This document shows, piece by piece, positions 55,136-64,000 of a stretch of DNA of 64,000 bases. Source of the stretch: Shinisaurus crocodilurus (Eukaryota; Chordata; Lepidosauria; Squamata; Shinisauridae). The stretch spans positions 233,211,546-233,275,545 of the forward strand of contig CM037878.1 of the NCBI GenBank assembly GCA_021292165.1, in the 5' to 3' direction. The position numbers were made by a program, and so were the translations under genes. The first letter of the stretch is position 1. Each line of letters begins with the position of its first letter. A model generated the notes under the pieces. The model saw only the letters and a program-made list of their open reading frames with translations. It searched no databases and was not told the origin of the DNA.

Positions 55136-56844
55136 AAGGGGACATGGGATCGATCAGAAACTCCCTTTTGAGGCTGGAGACAGTGCTCTGATCTTAGAGA
55201 GGAGAAGATCAGAACTCAGATCCCCTCCTCTCTGCCCCATAGAAAGATCTGTGCCCTCACTTTTCTGATATTGGAGGGCAAGCAGAATCATGGAGCAGGG
55301 GAGGCTCTGGATCCAAAGCCCTCCCAGCCTCCATCCACACCCCAGCACTGGGAAACATTTGGCAAACCTCTCCCCCATCTCAAATGATAATTGGCTCAAT
55401 ATTTGGGAGCTTTTGGGAAAAGCCAAGAGTTTTCCTGAAGTGTTCCCAGTCCCAAGAAAAATAAGCTTGCTAGAATACCATCCGGGCACCCTTGTGATGC
55501 TTTTTGTTTTGCATACCTCTACTCAATGTTCTTCTATAATGTGGTGTTAGCACTGTTCAGTCAGCAATCAAGTAGCCAGAAACCTCCCTGTGGTTGTCTT
55601 TCACTCCCACAGTCAAACTATTAATCCATTTGTTCTGTTCCATCCTGAGCCCACCTTGTTGCCTCATTTTCCCAGAAAGATCTGTGTTGCCTTATGCACC
55701 CAGAAAGAAAGCTTTATGCCCTGGTAAAGTGCTGCTTGAGTCCAAAGCCTCATACCATACATGAGTCACATGACACAGCCAGTCTATGGGATTTCTGCTT
55801 CCCTTTTTGGTGTCTCACAGAAGCTTATATTCCCCATATGAGTTGCTGGTTCTGAGTCCAACGGAGATGGGCAAGCAGGGAATCTAGGACATTGCGGAAG
55901 TTGCTATAAAATGGTCTCAAGTCAAGTGAAAACATTTTGCCACCTTTAAAAGCTTTTGGATAACTTTTTAGCTAGTTCCCCTATGTTTCCTCCTTTCCCT
56001 AAACTGTCAAAATACCAGGTTCCTAGTAACTATATCAGGTCAGGCCAGTTCATATGGTCTGCCAATCATGGGGGCTGATGTTGCACAACTATATTCAGTT
56101 CAGTATTTTGAAGCCTGAGCACAAACTGACCCAAATAGCTTTCTGGGAAAACCCCCAGAGTTCCTTACAGGATCTTAGCCATAGCCCTTCAACAATCTGA
56201 GCATGTAAATATGGCAGGGAGAGCTATATTTTGTTGCTCTTATCCTGCAAGTCATTAGATCATTATCCTATTCCTAACATGTCTGTACACAATCATGAGC
56301 CAGAGAAGAAATGGTTGGAAAGAAAGAGAAAGAAGAAGGGTTTGACAGTGTGCTCAGGAATAAGCATCAACATTACATTGCATTGACTGCTGGCATGTAA
56401 CTCATCCATACTTATCTGTCAAATAATGGACAGGCTTTTTATTGATCGGTACAGGTCACTGAGCAATACATTTGGTAAACAAGCATCAGAAAAGCAAAGG
56501 AGAGCTGGATCACAAACAAGTGTTTCATGTCTTTGCTCATAGGACTTAGCTCATAGGAGAGATAGGAGAAAATACCTCAACATCCTTTGATTATCTTTAA
56601 CTCTGATGTGTAAGTATACATTAAATTAAGTCGATGCCCATATATTTCACAAAGTAATGAACCTATCATACTTCACGGTGTTATGAATCCAATGTTATAA
56701 ACTCAGATGAGCGTTCTCTGTTATTACAAGATTTTGAAGTATCTTTTAATTTTTGTGCATGTGCATCACGAAACTGCACCTTGGTAAAGCAGTTTAATAT
56801 GGTGTTCTTTTTCAACCCTTGAGTCACAACATTACATGTAATGA
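55136..56844. other. Single-copy stretch, no gene seen
   Basis: Segment 55,136-55,500 is moderately GC-rich with an inverted-looking pair of short words but no family that I recognise. The two overlapping frames there (111 and 86 codons, opposite strands) have no known domain. The rest is AT-rich. Confidence 0.45.
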
Positions 56845-57411
56845 AACACTGACTGGGTTCACATGACACGCTAAGCCACCAATGGCTTTGAAGCCACGGT
56901 GGCTTAGCATGTTGTCTGAACCCAGGATGCTGTTGTCAGGGTTGCTTACTTTTGGCTTATAAGCCACTATGACAAGCCATGGCTTGTTGTAGGGTTTGCT
57001 TAACCCTCTGTGTATCGCCGTGTTGTCTGAACCTGGATGACACAACCCACAGGGAGGCAAGCCCCACAGCAAGTGAGCCGCTTGGCAAGAGTGGCACAAT
57101 TCCCATGCCACTCTTGCCAAGTGGTTCCTGGCGAGTGCTGATGACAGCTGTCCAAAGTGGCCAAAGGGCACTTTGTGCAGATGTCATTGGTTTCCCTGCC
57201 GCCTCCCGCTGCCTCCCCAAGCCCTGCTTGGAGCTTCCGGAGGTGGTGGGTGGAGGTGCCACCAGTGTCAGCAGTGGATTCTCCTGGGTCTACATGGGAA
57301 TAGTCCCAGGAGAAAGTGAACTGCCTGCCCGCCGCACCGATCGTCCCATGGGATGATCAGCACAGCGGGCGAGGGTGAGAGGAGACATGTTCTCCTGAGT
57401 CTACCTGGGAG
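56845..57411. mobile_element. Decayed foldback DNA element (possible)
   Basis: Mirror-ordered words such as CTAAGCCACC/GGTGGCTTAG, CACTTGGCAAGAGTGGCA-type inverse pairs around 57,100, and GTTGTCTGAACC occurring twice suggest a palindromic non-autonomous transposon. Its limits are estimates. Confidence 0.45.
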
Positions 57412-57982
57412 TAGGCAATTCTAAAGGAGAACCTGTTTCAGTCTTCAAGGGACCTGGGACTGAGGCGGAGGTTCACCTTCCAGCAGGACAATGACCCTAA
57501 ACACTAAAGTGGTTTAGAAACAAGAACCTGAAAGTCTTAGAATGGCCCAGTCAAAGCCGAGACCTCAATTCGATTTGAGGATCTGTGGGAAGACCTGAGA
57601 GTTGCTGTTCACCAAAATCCCCATTCACCCTGACAGAGCTGGAGCAATTTTGCCAGGAAGAATGGGCAAACATTGCAGGATCCAGATGCGCAAAGCTGAT
57701 ACAGACTTAACCAAGAAGACTGGAAGCTTTAATTGCTGCCAAAGATGCTTCTACCAAGTATTGACTCAGGGGGTGAATACTTATGCAACCAACAAATGCC
57801 AGTTTGTTTTTGTTTACTTAACTTTTGTGCCACAATAAAAATATTTTGCACCTTCACAGTGTTGAGTATCTTGTGTACATCAAGTGGTAACAATGCCAAT
57901 TAAATCCATTTCAATTCCAGGTTGTAACACAACAAAAATGTGGAAAGGTCAAAGGGGAATGAATACTTCTGCAACATACTGT
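57412..57982 (+). pseudogene. Tc1-like transposase C-terminus and 3' terminal region, broken
   Basis: Reading across frames gives FTFQQDNDPKH at about 57472 (the second catalytic Asp of the DDE domain), immediately followed by a stop. Then comes SRDLNSI with a one-base shift into EDLWEDLR, which holds the third acidic residue in Tc1-type enzymes. It ends near GCTTCTACCAAG and a GGTGAATACTTATGCAACC segment. The terminal GAATACTTCTGCAACATACTG is the Tc1-type 3' end. The N-terminal half and left end are missing, so it is dead. Confidence 0.85.
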
Positions 57983-59967
57983 GTATGTTTTTCACCAGTT
58001 TCTTAATACTTAAAAGTATGTTTGTGTTGTGTGGAATGAAGAATGAGCAATCTACAACCATTGCTGCCAGTTTTACAGAAGAAAAGAAAGGAAAGGAAAA
58101 GAAGAACAACAACTAAGTTCTCAAGGAAAAGAATGTAACTGAGTGAAGGTTTAGAACTATAGTTCTTCTTTCCATGTTATGACATTTGCTGTGGGTTGCA
58201 ACAGAAAGTGAGGACTTCTCCGGGCCTTATGCGGATCATGGCATAATGGTTACTGCAAAATGTTTCTGAAAGTGCATTAGAGCACTGACATACTATGAAC
58301 TGTTCATTTAACCTGAAACAGTGAGTTATCAAATATACAACTGTTTCACACAGTATTTCAAAAGGGCCCTTCCAAACAATTTATTTTAGCACAAAATGTG
58401 CAGTCATTGCTCACTTGTTGCAAGGGATCCAAATGTCTTCCCTCTCATCCAGAAAGGCAATGTTTATATTCCTAATTCATACAACCTTCTCCATTTCACC
58501 AACAGCTTTTTAATCAAGTAATGAAGGACTGTTGTTTTAGTGTTGTTAGCAATCAGTTATTATCTTCCAACAGATTTTTAAAATCAGTATGATTTCCAAA
58601 TGTGTTTCACAGGCTTCCGTCTCACAATTGCACTTTCCTCTCCATTGCCCCTCTTCCACACCCAAAACTCAGAAACATTGAGGTGAACGGCTAAGCATTA
58701 GACTGTTTTAACTTGCTTCTGACAATTATAAAGAAACAGCGGGCAGGCCAGCTTAACTTTCTATAAGGAACATGTGTGGAATTAAAATATTTTAACAACT
58801 ATAAAAAACATGGTAAAACTATAAAAACATGAGGGGGAGGAGCATGGAATTCTTCAAATCTATCTGAACCTGCGGTGTGGGAGGGATTTGGAATCTAACA
58901 CCTTGGGGTTTCAGGAGCAAGTTACACATGGAGGACTCCAAATTATCCCTCATCCCAAATTAAAGACGGAATGCCTCCATCTGCTCACCACATTCCTTCC
59001 TGTGGTTAAAACCCATTTGGTTACATTCGACACTCTATGAAAACTCAAAGGCTTGACTGAGGAATGTTGGTTATCTTATTTTTTCTACCCCTTCCTCAAA
59101 AAAGCGTAGTGCAGCATACTTGTGAACATAAAATGGAAAAGCCCACAAAATCTGCAAAGCAGGCAGATTAGAGACAGTGACTTGCATATGGATACCTAGT
59201 GAGTTTCATTGTGAAAGGGGAATTGAAGGTAGGTCAGTCTGGTCTACATGCATAACACAAATTATTATCTCAGTGATTGGTGCATATAGGAAATGGACTA
59301 TGGTGGCCAGGTGTCTTACTTTACAGAGGACAGTTCTCTATTTGAAGAACTGTCACAGAGCAGGCCTCTCTTTGAAGGTGGCCTCTATTTGATGGGCTGC
59401 CCAGTCCAAGTGTGGTTTAAAGTCAAAGAACAATAAGAAGGAAGAGCAGGGGACTTGAAACTGCCCATCAACACTTAGTACCTGGATGGCAGATTGAGCA
59501 GGCAGCAAGTCAGTCTTCTTCACAATGGAGAGATGTATTGTATTTCTGTTTAATTTATAGTAATTATTTCTACATTTGCATCAATACATATAAATTAGCA
59601 TATGCAAATGTTATGCAAATTGCTGTCCTCTTTTATGGTGACACATTTCCTCATTTTTTTTAGCAATGTGTAAGTGGTTACCCTAGCTACATATAAACAT
59701 TGGTCCCAATTTTAGTCCTTTCTACAAATCTGTGAACTCTGAATTTTCAGGCATCATCAGAACCAAATGCATGATAGCTGGGCAAATTCATGAAGATATC
59801 TGCACCGTAAGCCAACCTCACAAATATGATATATCTATTAAGCACCTTGTCTTACTGTCAGACTCAGCACCTGCAATGTAAAAACAGGGCCATGCCAAGG
59901 CAGCCCATAGCCAGCAAGAGCAAGTCCTGCAGTTACTCAAAGCAGCAAGGAAATTTGATCCAAAATC
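57983..59967. other. Single-copy stretch, no gene seen
   Basis: AT-rich. A segment at about 59,295-59,690 (GGTGGCCAGGTGTCTTACTT at the start, GTAAGTGGTTACCCTAGC at the end) may be an old transposon remnant. No coding frame is supported. Confidence 0.4.
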
Positions 59968-60125
59968 TTCATAGAATCATAGAACAGTAGAGTTGGAAGG
60001 GGCCTATCAGGCCATCGGGTCCAACCCCCTGCTCAATGCAGGAGAACAGATGTGGGCAGCCCAGGCAGTCACCCATCCAAGCACTGACCCAGCTCATACC
60101 TGCTTAGCTTCAGCATGTGGCCTGC
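59968..60125 (-). mobile_element. Diverged 5S-derived SINE or CR1-tailed relative
   Basis: The minus-strand tail TTGGACCCGATGGCCTGATA and TCTATGATTCTATGA is CR1-like, preceded by a segment matching 5S less well (GCTAAGCAGGTATGAGC, TGCTTGGATGGGTGA). It is the oldest-looking of the four copies. Confidence 0.6.
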
Positions 60126-60287
60126 ATTATGTGCTCTCCATGCCACCTGCAGGATAATCTTATATAAGGATAGGGGAGAATCACCTGACCTATTCTGGCC
60201 TACTGATGTGAAAACACAGCATGGCTGATTTTCCTGCCATTCCCTTGTGTTTTTTTTTCATACTGTGTGTGTGAGTGAGAGAGAGAT

Positions 60288-60537
60288 TTATTTATTTATT
60301 ATTTTATTTATTATATTTATACCCCGCCTTTTTTCCTGCAAGGAACTCAAGGCGGCTTACATAATCCTCATCCTCCTCTCCATTTTATCCTCACAACAAC
60401 CCTGTGAGGTAGGTTAGGCTGAGAGTCAGTGACTGTCCCAAAGCCACCCAGTGAGTTTCATGGCCGAGCGGGGACTAGAACCTGGATCTCCCGAGTCCCA
60501 GTCCAACACTCTAACCACTACGCCATCCTTGCCTGAC
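60288..60537 (-). mobile_element. tRNA-derived SINE, near full length, minus strand
   Basis: On the minus strand: GGATGGCGTAGTGGTTAGAG (box A region), GAGATCCAGGTTCTAGTCCC (box B), AACTCACTGGGTGGCTTTG, CAGCCTAACCTACCTCACAG, TTGTTGTGAGGATAAAATGG, GCCGCCTTGAGTTCCTTGCA, and a tail TATAAATATAATAAATAAA. It is the best copy for comparison with the one at 15.6 kb. Confidence 0.87.
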
Positions 60538-61253
60538 AAGCAAGGTGCCTCCAGTGGGCCTCCTCCTATTTCCATATGCCCCCATCCCCTTACCTTGGTA
60601 GCATGTATTGGCAGTGTGGTGGGTGGTGTTTTTTTTTGGTTTTTTTGTTTCATTGCCAGTACTGTAGTGGCAGCAACAACAATGGCACCTAGCCACTAGG
60701 TGCTGCTGGAGCCAATAGGCCCCACAATGCCCCTGACATAGCACAGCAATGTTATTTCAGTCGGGGGGGGGGGGTTGTGGGTGGAAGGAATAGCAGGTAA
60801 GCCAGCTAGAAGACTTTAGTTGCTGCCGCCATCTCAGTGCCAGTGAAACAAAAAAACTCCCTACTATGCTGCCACCACCAATGTAAGGGCAGAAAGCTTC
60901 GCCCAGCCACTGGCCACTGTGGGCCCAATCTTCCATGGGGCGAGGGCAGGGCAGGCATCAGCAGTGGCCTCTGCCAGGGCGCTGGGGCCCAGCAGTTGCC
61001 CGAGAGAGTTACCCTGTGATGCCAGCTACGGTGAAAACCCTCTGGTCAACAGCTGAAGACCCATAGTGCCCACTTTTGAGGAATGAACATAATTTTATTT
61101 GTAAACTGGTATATACCAATGGCCTAATCCACTGCTTCACAATCACAATTCGCAGCTCTAATTTTGCATGTGTAGCACTCTGGTGTTGCAGATCAGTGAT
61201 ACTGGTGTACTTCTGTAGAATCCCTGTGCTACGTCTTCCATGAAGATCAGTTT
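60538..61253. other. Stretch without a gene
   Basis: It contains T- and G-homopolymer runs (near 60628-60648 and 60764-60773) and no recognised repeat or coding frame. Confidence 0.45.
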
Positions 61254-61726
61254 AGAGCACAGTCCAATGGGGATGCCTGTAAGCCTCTGAACCCGGAGGA
61301 TTATGGGCATCCTATGCAGGGCGGGGGAAGCGGCGGAGGTGACCTCCACGCCTCCCTGCTCCTCCTGCGCTGCAAGCCAGCTAGACAGACGATTTTGGCT
61401 GTCTAGCTGCGGCTCTTCAGAGGGGGAGGGAAGGAGGCTGGAGAACGGTCAGGGTATGTTTTATCCTGGTGACCCAGGTCTCCTTTCCTCCCCGTCCTGC
61501 CACCCTCCCTCCCCTTTACCCCTTTTCCGAGGTCACTCTTATGACCTCGGGGAATCAGCCAGCGTGGTTCTTTCCTTCTTTCCGTGCTGGCTGTGAGGGT
61601 GGGGAGGGGGAACTGAGTGCGGATCCTTAGCTCTGAGGCTGGAGTTCCGTTTCCGACCTTGGATCTGGGGATCTAAAGAATCCTACGGCCCCCTAGATGC
61701 TGTCTAGGGGCCATAGCATCACTCTG
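61254..61726 (+). mobile_element. Unnamed interspersed repeat (family R1), copy 4
   Basis: It starts AGAGCACAGTCCAATGGGGA and ends CTGTCTAGGGGCCATAGCAT followed by CACTCTG. The internal GACGATTTTGGCTGTCTAGC segment forms a self-complementary stretch with the preceding CAGCTAGACAG. The GACCTCGGGGAATCAGCC and GGTTCTTTCC blocks follow. It is the longest and least degraded copy and the most useful for building a consensus. Confidence 0.7.
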
Positions 61727-62682
61727 TTCATCACTAAAATTTTAGTGGGATTACTATGTATTCTAAAGTTCAGTATAGGCAGGGTAGCTGACACATATTT
61801 CAGCTCTGTATAAAATGTGCAAGTAATATTATATAACCACCAGATATATTCCAACTAGTGTTAGATTGAAACAGTATCTCTTTTGCACACCAAATTCAAT
61901 TTCTTCTTGCTAAAGTATGCCACCTTGCCCATCCCTAAAATGCACCGTGATTTATTATCAAATGGACCTTTATGAATCGAGTTGCTAAATCTGAAATATA
62001 TTAGTTCAGTTTCAGAGTTTTCTGAAGACATTTAAATGCCACTTCCTCTTCTTATTTTGTTTGTCTGTTGTGGTTTTACTGAACAGAATAATTAATTAAA
62101 AAATCCTCAAAAAACTAAGCTGACTGGAATGAGAGAAAGTCAACAGTCATACTGACTGAGAAAAAGAAAGAAAGAGAAAATGGAAAGGCCAATGCCATTG
62201 TTAATTGCATGCTAGATGTCTTGGATTATGCCAGAAATTTGGTAAAACCAAAATTCTGGCCTTTGCTCAGTATGCTCAGTTGAATTACCAAGCAATTTTA
62301 TAATGTTATAAAACCTCATATGGAACAGGAGACAGTACCGAAGCTTGCTTTCACTAACTGTGTTGTGACAAAAGACAACAGGGTTGGGGTCAAACAATAT
62401 ATTACCTATATTGTCAGGGTAGGGGGCAGACAGTATAGCCAAGTGCTACTCACAATGAAGGATGATTTTTTTTTCTTTTTTAATACCAGAGCAGCTGTTG
62501 TAATTCTCAGACATAAGTGTCATAGAAAAAAAAAGTATTCACCAATGAATTCACAGTGCTAAATATGGAAGAAATATAGCATGCCTACATGAGAAAAAAA
62601 TATGTTTACATCAGATTTTATAGACATATATCAACAGAACTACAGGTTTCAGCTCAGGAATAATTTGGAGATGGTGCTTCAC

Positions 62683-62722
<40 letters not shown>

Positions 62723-63730
62723 TAAGCATGAATCCATCAATGTTCAGCTAGTTAACCTTCAATAATAATTTTGCATAACTCTTTTATTATAATGGTTGAT
62801 GGTGTGAGATTTGTGTGCAGTGAGGCAAAGCAAAGCAAAGCGCTGGCCCAGAAGAATGCTGGGGAAATGAAAACGGTGGTTCAGCTGGAGCAGCCTCAGC
62901 CAACACTTCCCTTTGCAGTGTGCCTGTGCCCTGTAAACTCTTTTTGGAACAACTAAAGAAAAAGGGATCCATCCCCGCCTGGTAACTTTATGAGGGGGAA
63001 GAGAGCCAAGTGACTAGGATAGTACAGGGTGTGGGAGAAGGAAGGGCAGCCCAGGTGATGCAGGAGAGAAGGAAAGTGATGAAGGCAGCCAGGACAGCAA
63101 TGGGAAGGAAAGTGGCCAGAGTGTTGCCACGATCCCCAGAGGGCACCTTGCTCAGGGTCCCTTGAACTTAGCACTAACACTGTCTGTAGAGCTACTGCTT
63201 TAATTCCACTTCCAGATGACTGTGGAAGAGCAATGCCCCACCAGCAGCACTAAAGGGCTCTCGTGCAGAATTTTTTCACTCATGCTGGCTAATGAGTTAT
63301 AAAAGTTTTAAGGATGCACATTCAAAGAAGCTACTGTGATTCAGACCAGTTGAAATTCTCGTTCCTTTATTCTAGTGTTGAACATAGCACAATAATACAA
63401 GTCCATCTGGTTTTGATTGGGATATTTTAGAGAGAGAAAGGAATGGAATCATTGCATTTGTGTCAGAAGAACATCCCTTTCTGTTACCAATTATTTCTTC
63501 CCAAAGCTGTAGAACCATGTGTGTTTCATTTGCTTCAGTATTCTAGTCTTATTGCCAAGCAAACTGCTGAATGGAACCTTTCTCTATTTTCCTGTCACAG
63601 ATTTCTTCAAAACATCATAAGAAAAATACAAGTCTGGTTGATACTGGCAGGATTAGAAAAAAAAAATATTTTGGACACTGGCTTATAGAGGGAATAACAT
63701 TTAAAGGAGGTAAGGCTAATGGGATACAGA
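61727..63730. other. Stretch without a gene
   Basis: AT-rich, with an (AT)n run at 62688-62720 and a CAAAG repeat near 62825-62840. No supported coding frame. Confidence 0.5.
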
Positions 63731-63734
63731 TTAA

Positions 63735-63858
63735 TGGCACAATCCTCTGTGGGTTTAGACAGAAAAAAGTCCTACAATTCCCAGCATTCCCCATGTTGGC
63801 TGGGGAATGCTGGGCGTCGTAGGACTTTTTTCTGTCTAGATGTGCATAGGATTGTGCC
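63735..63858. mobile_element. Foldback element flanked by TTAA
   Basis: The ends TGGCACAATCC and GGATTGTGCC are inverses, and the arms continue (CAGAAAAAAGTCCTACAATT against GTCGTAGGACTTTTTTCTG) around a centre with CCCAGCATTCCCC and its inverse. TTAA precedes (63731-63734) and follows (63859-63862) the element, as for piggyBac-type insertions. The ends are not a piggyBac terminus that I recognise, so the class is open. Confidence 0.7.
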
Positions 63859-64000
63859 TTAAGAAGTTAAAGCAGACTGAAGAAGCAGCAGCAATAAAAG
63901 AAGTAAAGTAATTTGCTATTAGCCTTAATTTTCCTTTCAAACTCTGTTCACATCAGAAGCTTTCCAACAGTTACAGAGGGTTGGCTGAAAGAGCTGGTTA

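Overview
The window looks like vertebrate nuclear DNA, most likely from a squamate reptile (lizard or snake). I infer this from the repeats: a tRNA-derived SINE of the type common in squamates, a SINE whose head is derived from 5S rRNA and whose tail resembles a CR1 LINE, CR1 and L2 LINEs, a LINE with a C-terminal CCHH finger, several hAT foldback elements, a decayed Tc1 transposon and solo LTRs. I see no multi-exon host gene, tRNA, rRNA gene or CRISPR. The window reads as a gene-poor intergenic or intronic stretch. The species is an inference from repeat types, not a match to a reference.

Layout. 0-9 kb is mostly AT-rich single-copy sequence with an 845-bp hAT element (2.25-3.09 kb), a 5S-SINE (5.65 kb) and a near-perfect foldback hAT MITE (7.79 kb). 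9.2-12.9 kb is the densest interval. It holds a 110-bp perfect direct repeat about 3.3 kb apart, a 740-bp solo LTR, and an intronless copy of EIF4EBP2 with an intact 117-codon frame. 14-19.3 kb carries two solo LTRs of one family, each with its own 5-bp target duplication, plus a tRNA-SINE and a hAT MITE. 20.8-22.3 kb is a CR1 split by a second CR1 and by a hAT MITE. 24-26.6 kb is a 2.6-kb hAT element inserted inside a 5S-SINE. 26.6-41 kb is mostly single-copy with a CR1, a four-unit tandem DNA element with TA ends (33 kb), an MITE and a 5S-SINE. 41.7-43.4 kb is a broken L2 with a hAT MITE inserted, followed by a CpG-rich stretch (43.4-44.1 kb).

48-55 kb is a rearranged mosaic. A tRNA-SINE has a 169-bp piece present twice, separated by a 227-bp block identical to sequence 6.6 kb downstream. 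A 766-bp solo LTR and a 2.1-kb LINE lie between. 56.8-64 kb has a decayed Tc1 transposon, two more SINE types, a fourth copy of an unnamed 430-470-bp repeat (others at 3.2, 9.6 and 31.7 kb) and a TTAA-flanked foldback element.

Nothing here works as a pathway. The only protein-coding candidate is the EIF4EBP2 retrocopy, a possible translation-repressor decoy. The other recognisable protein remnants belong to transposons and are broken. The most notable signals are the retrocopy, two local rearrangements that look like template switching, merged haplotypes or assembly error, and the nested insertions with exact target duplications.
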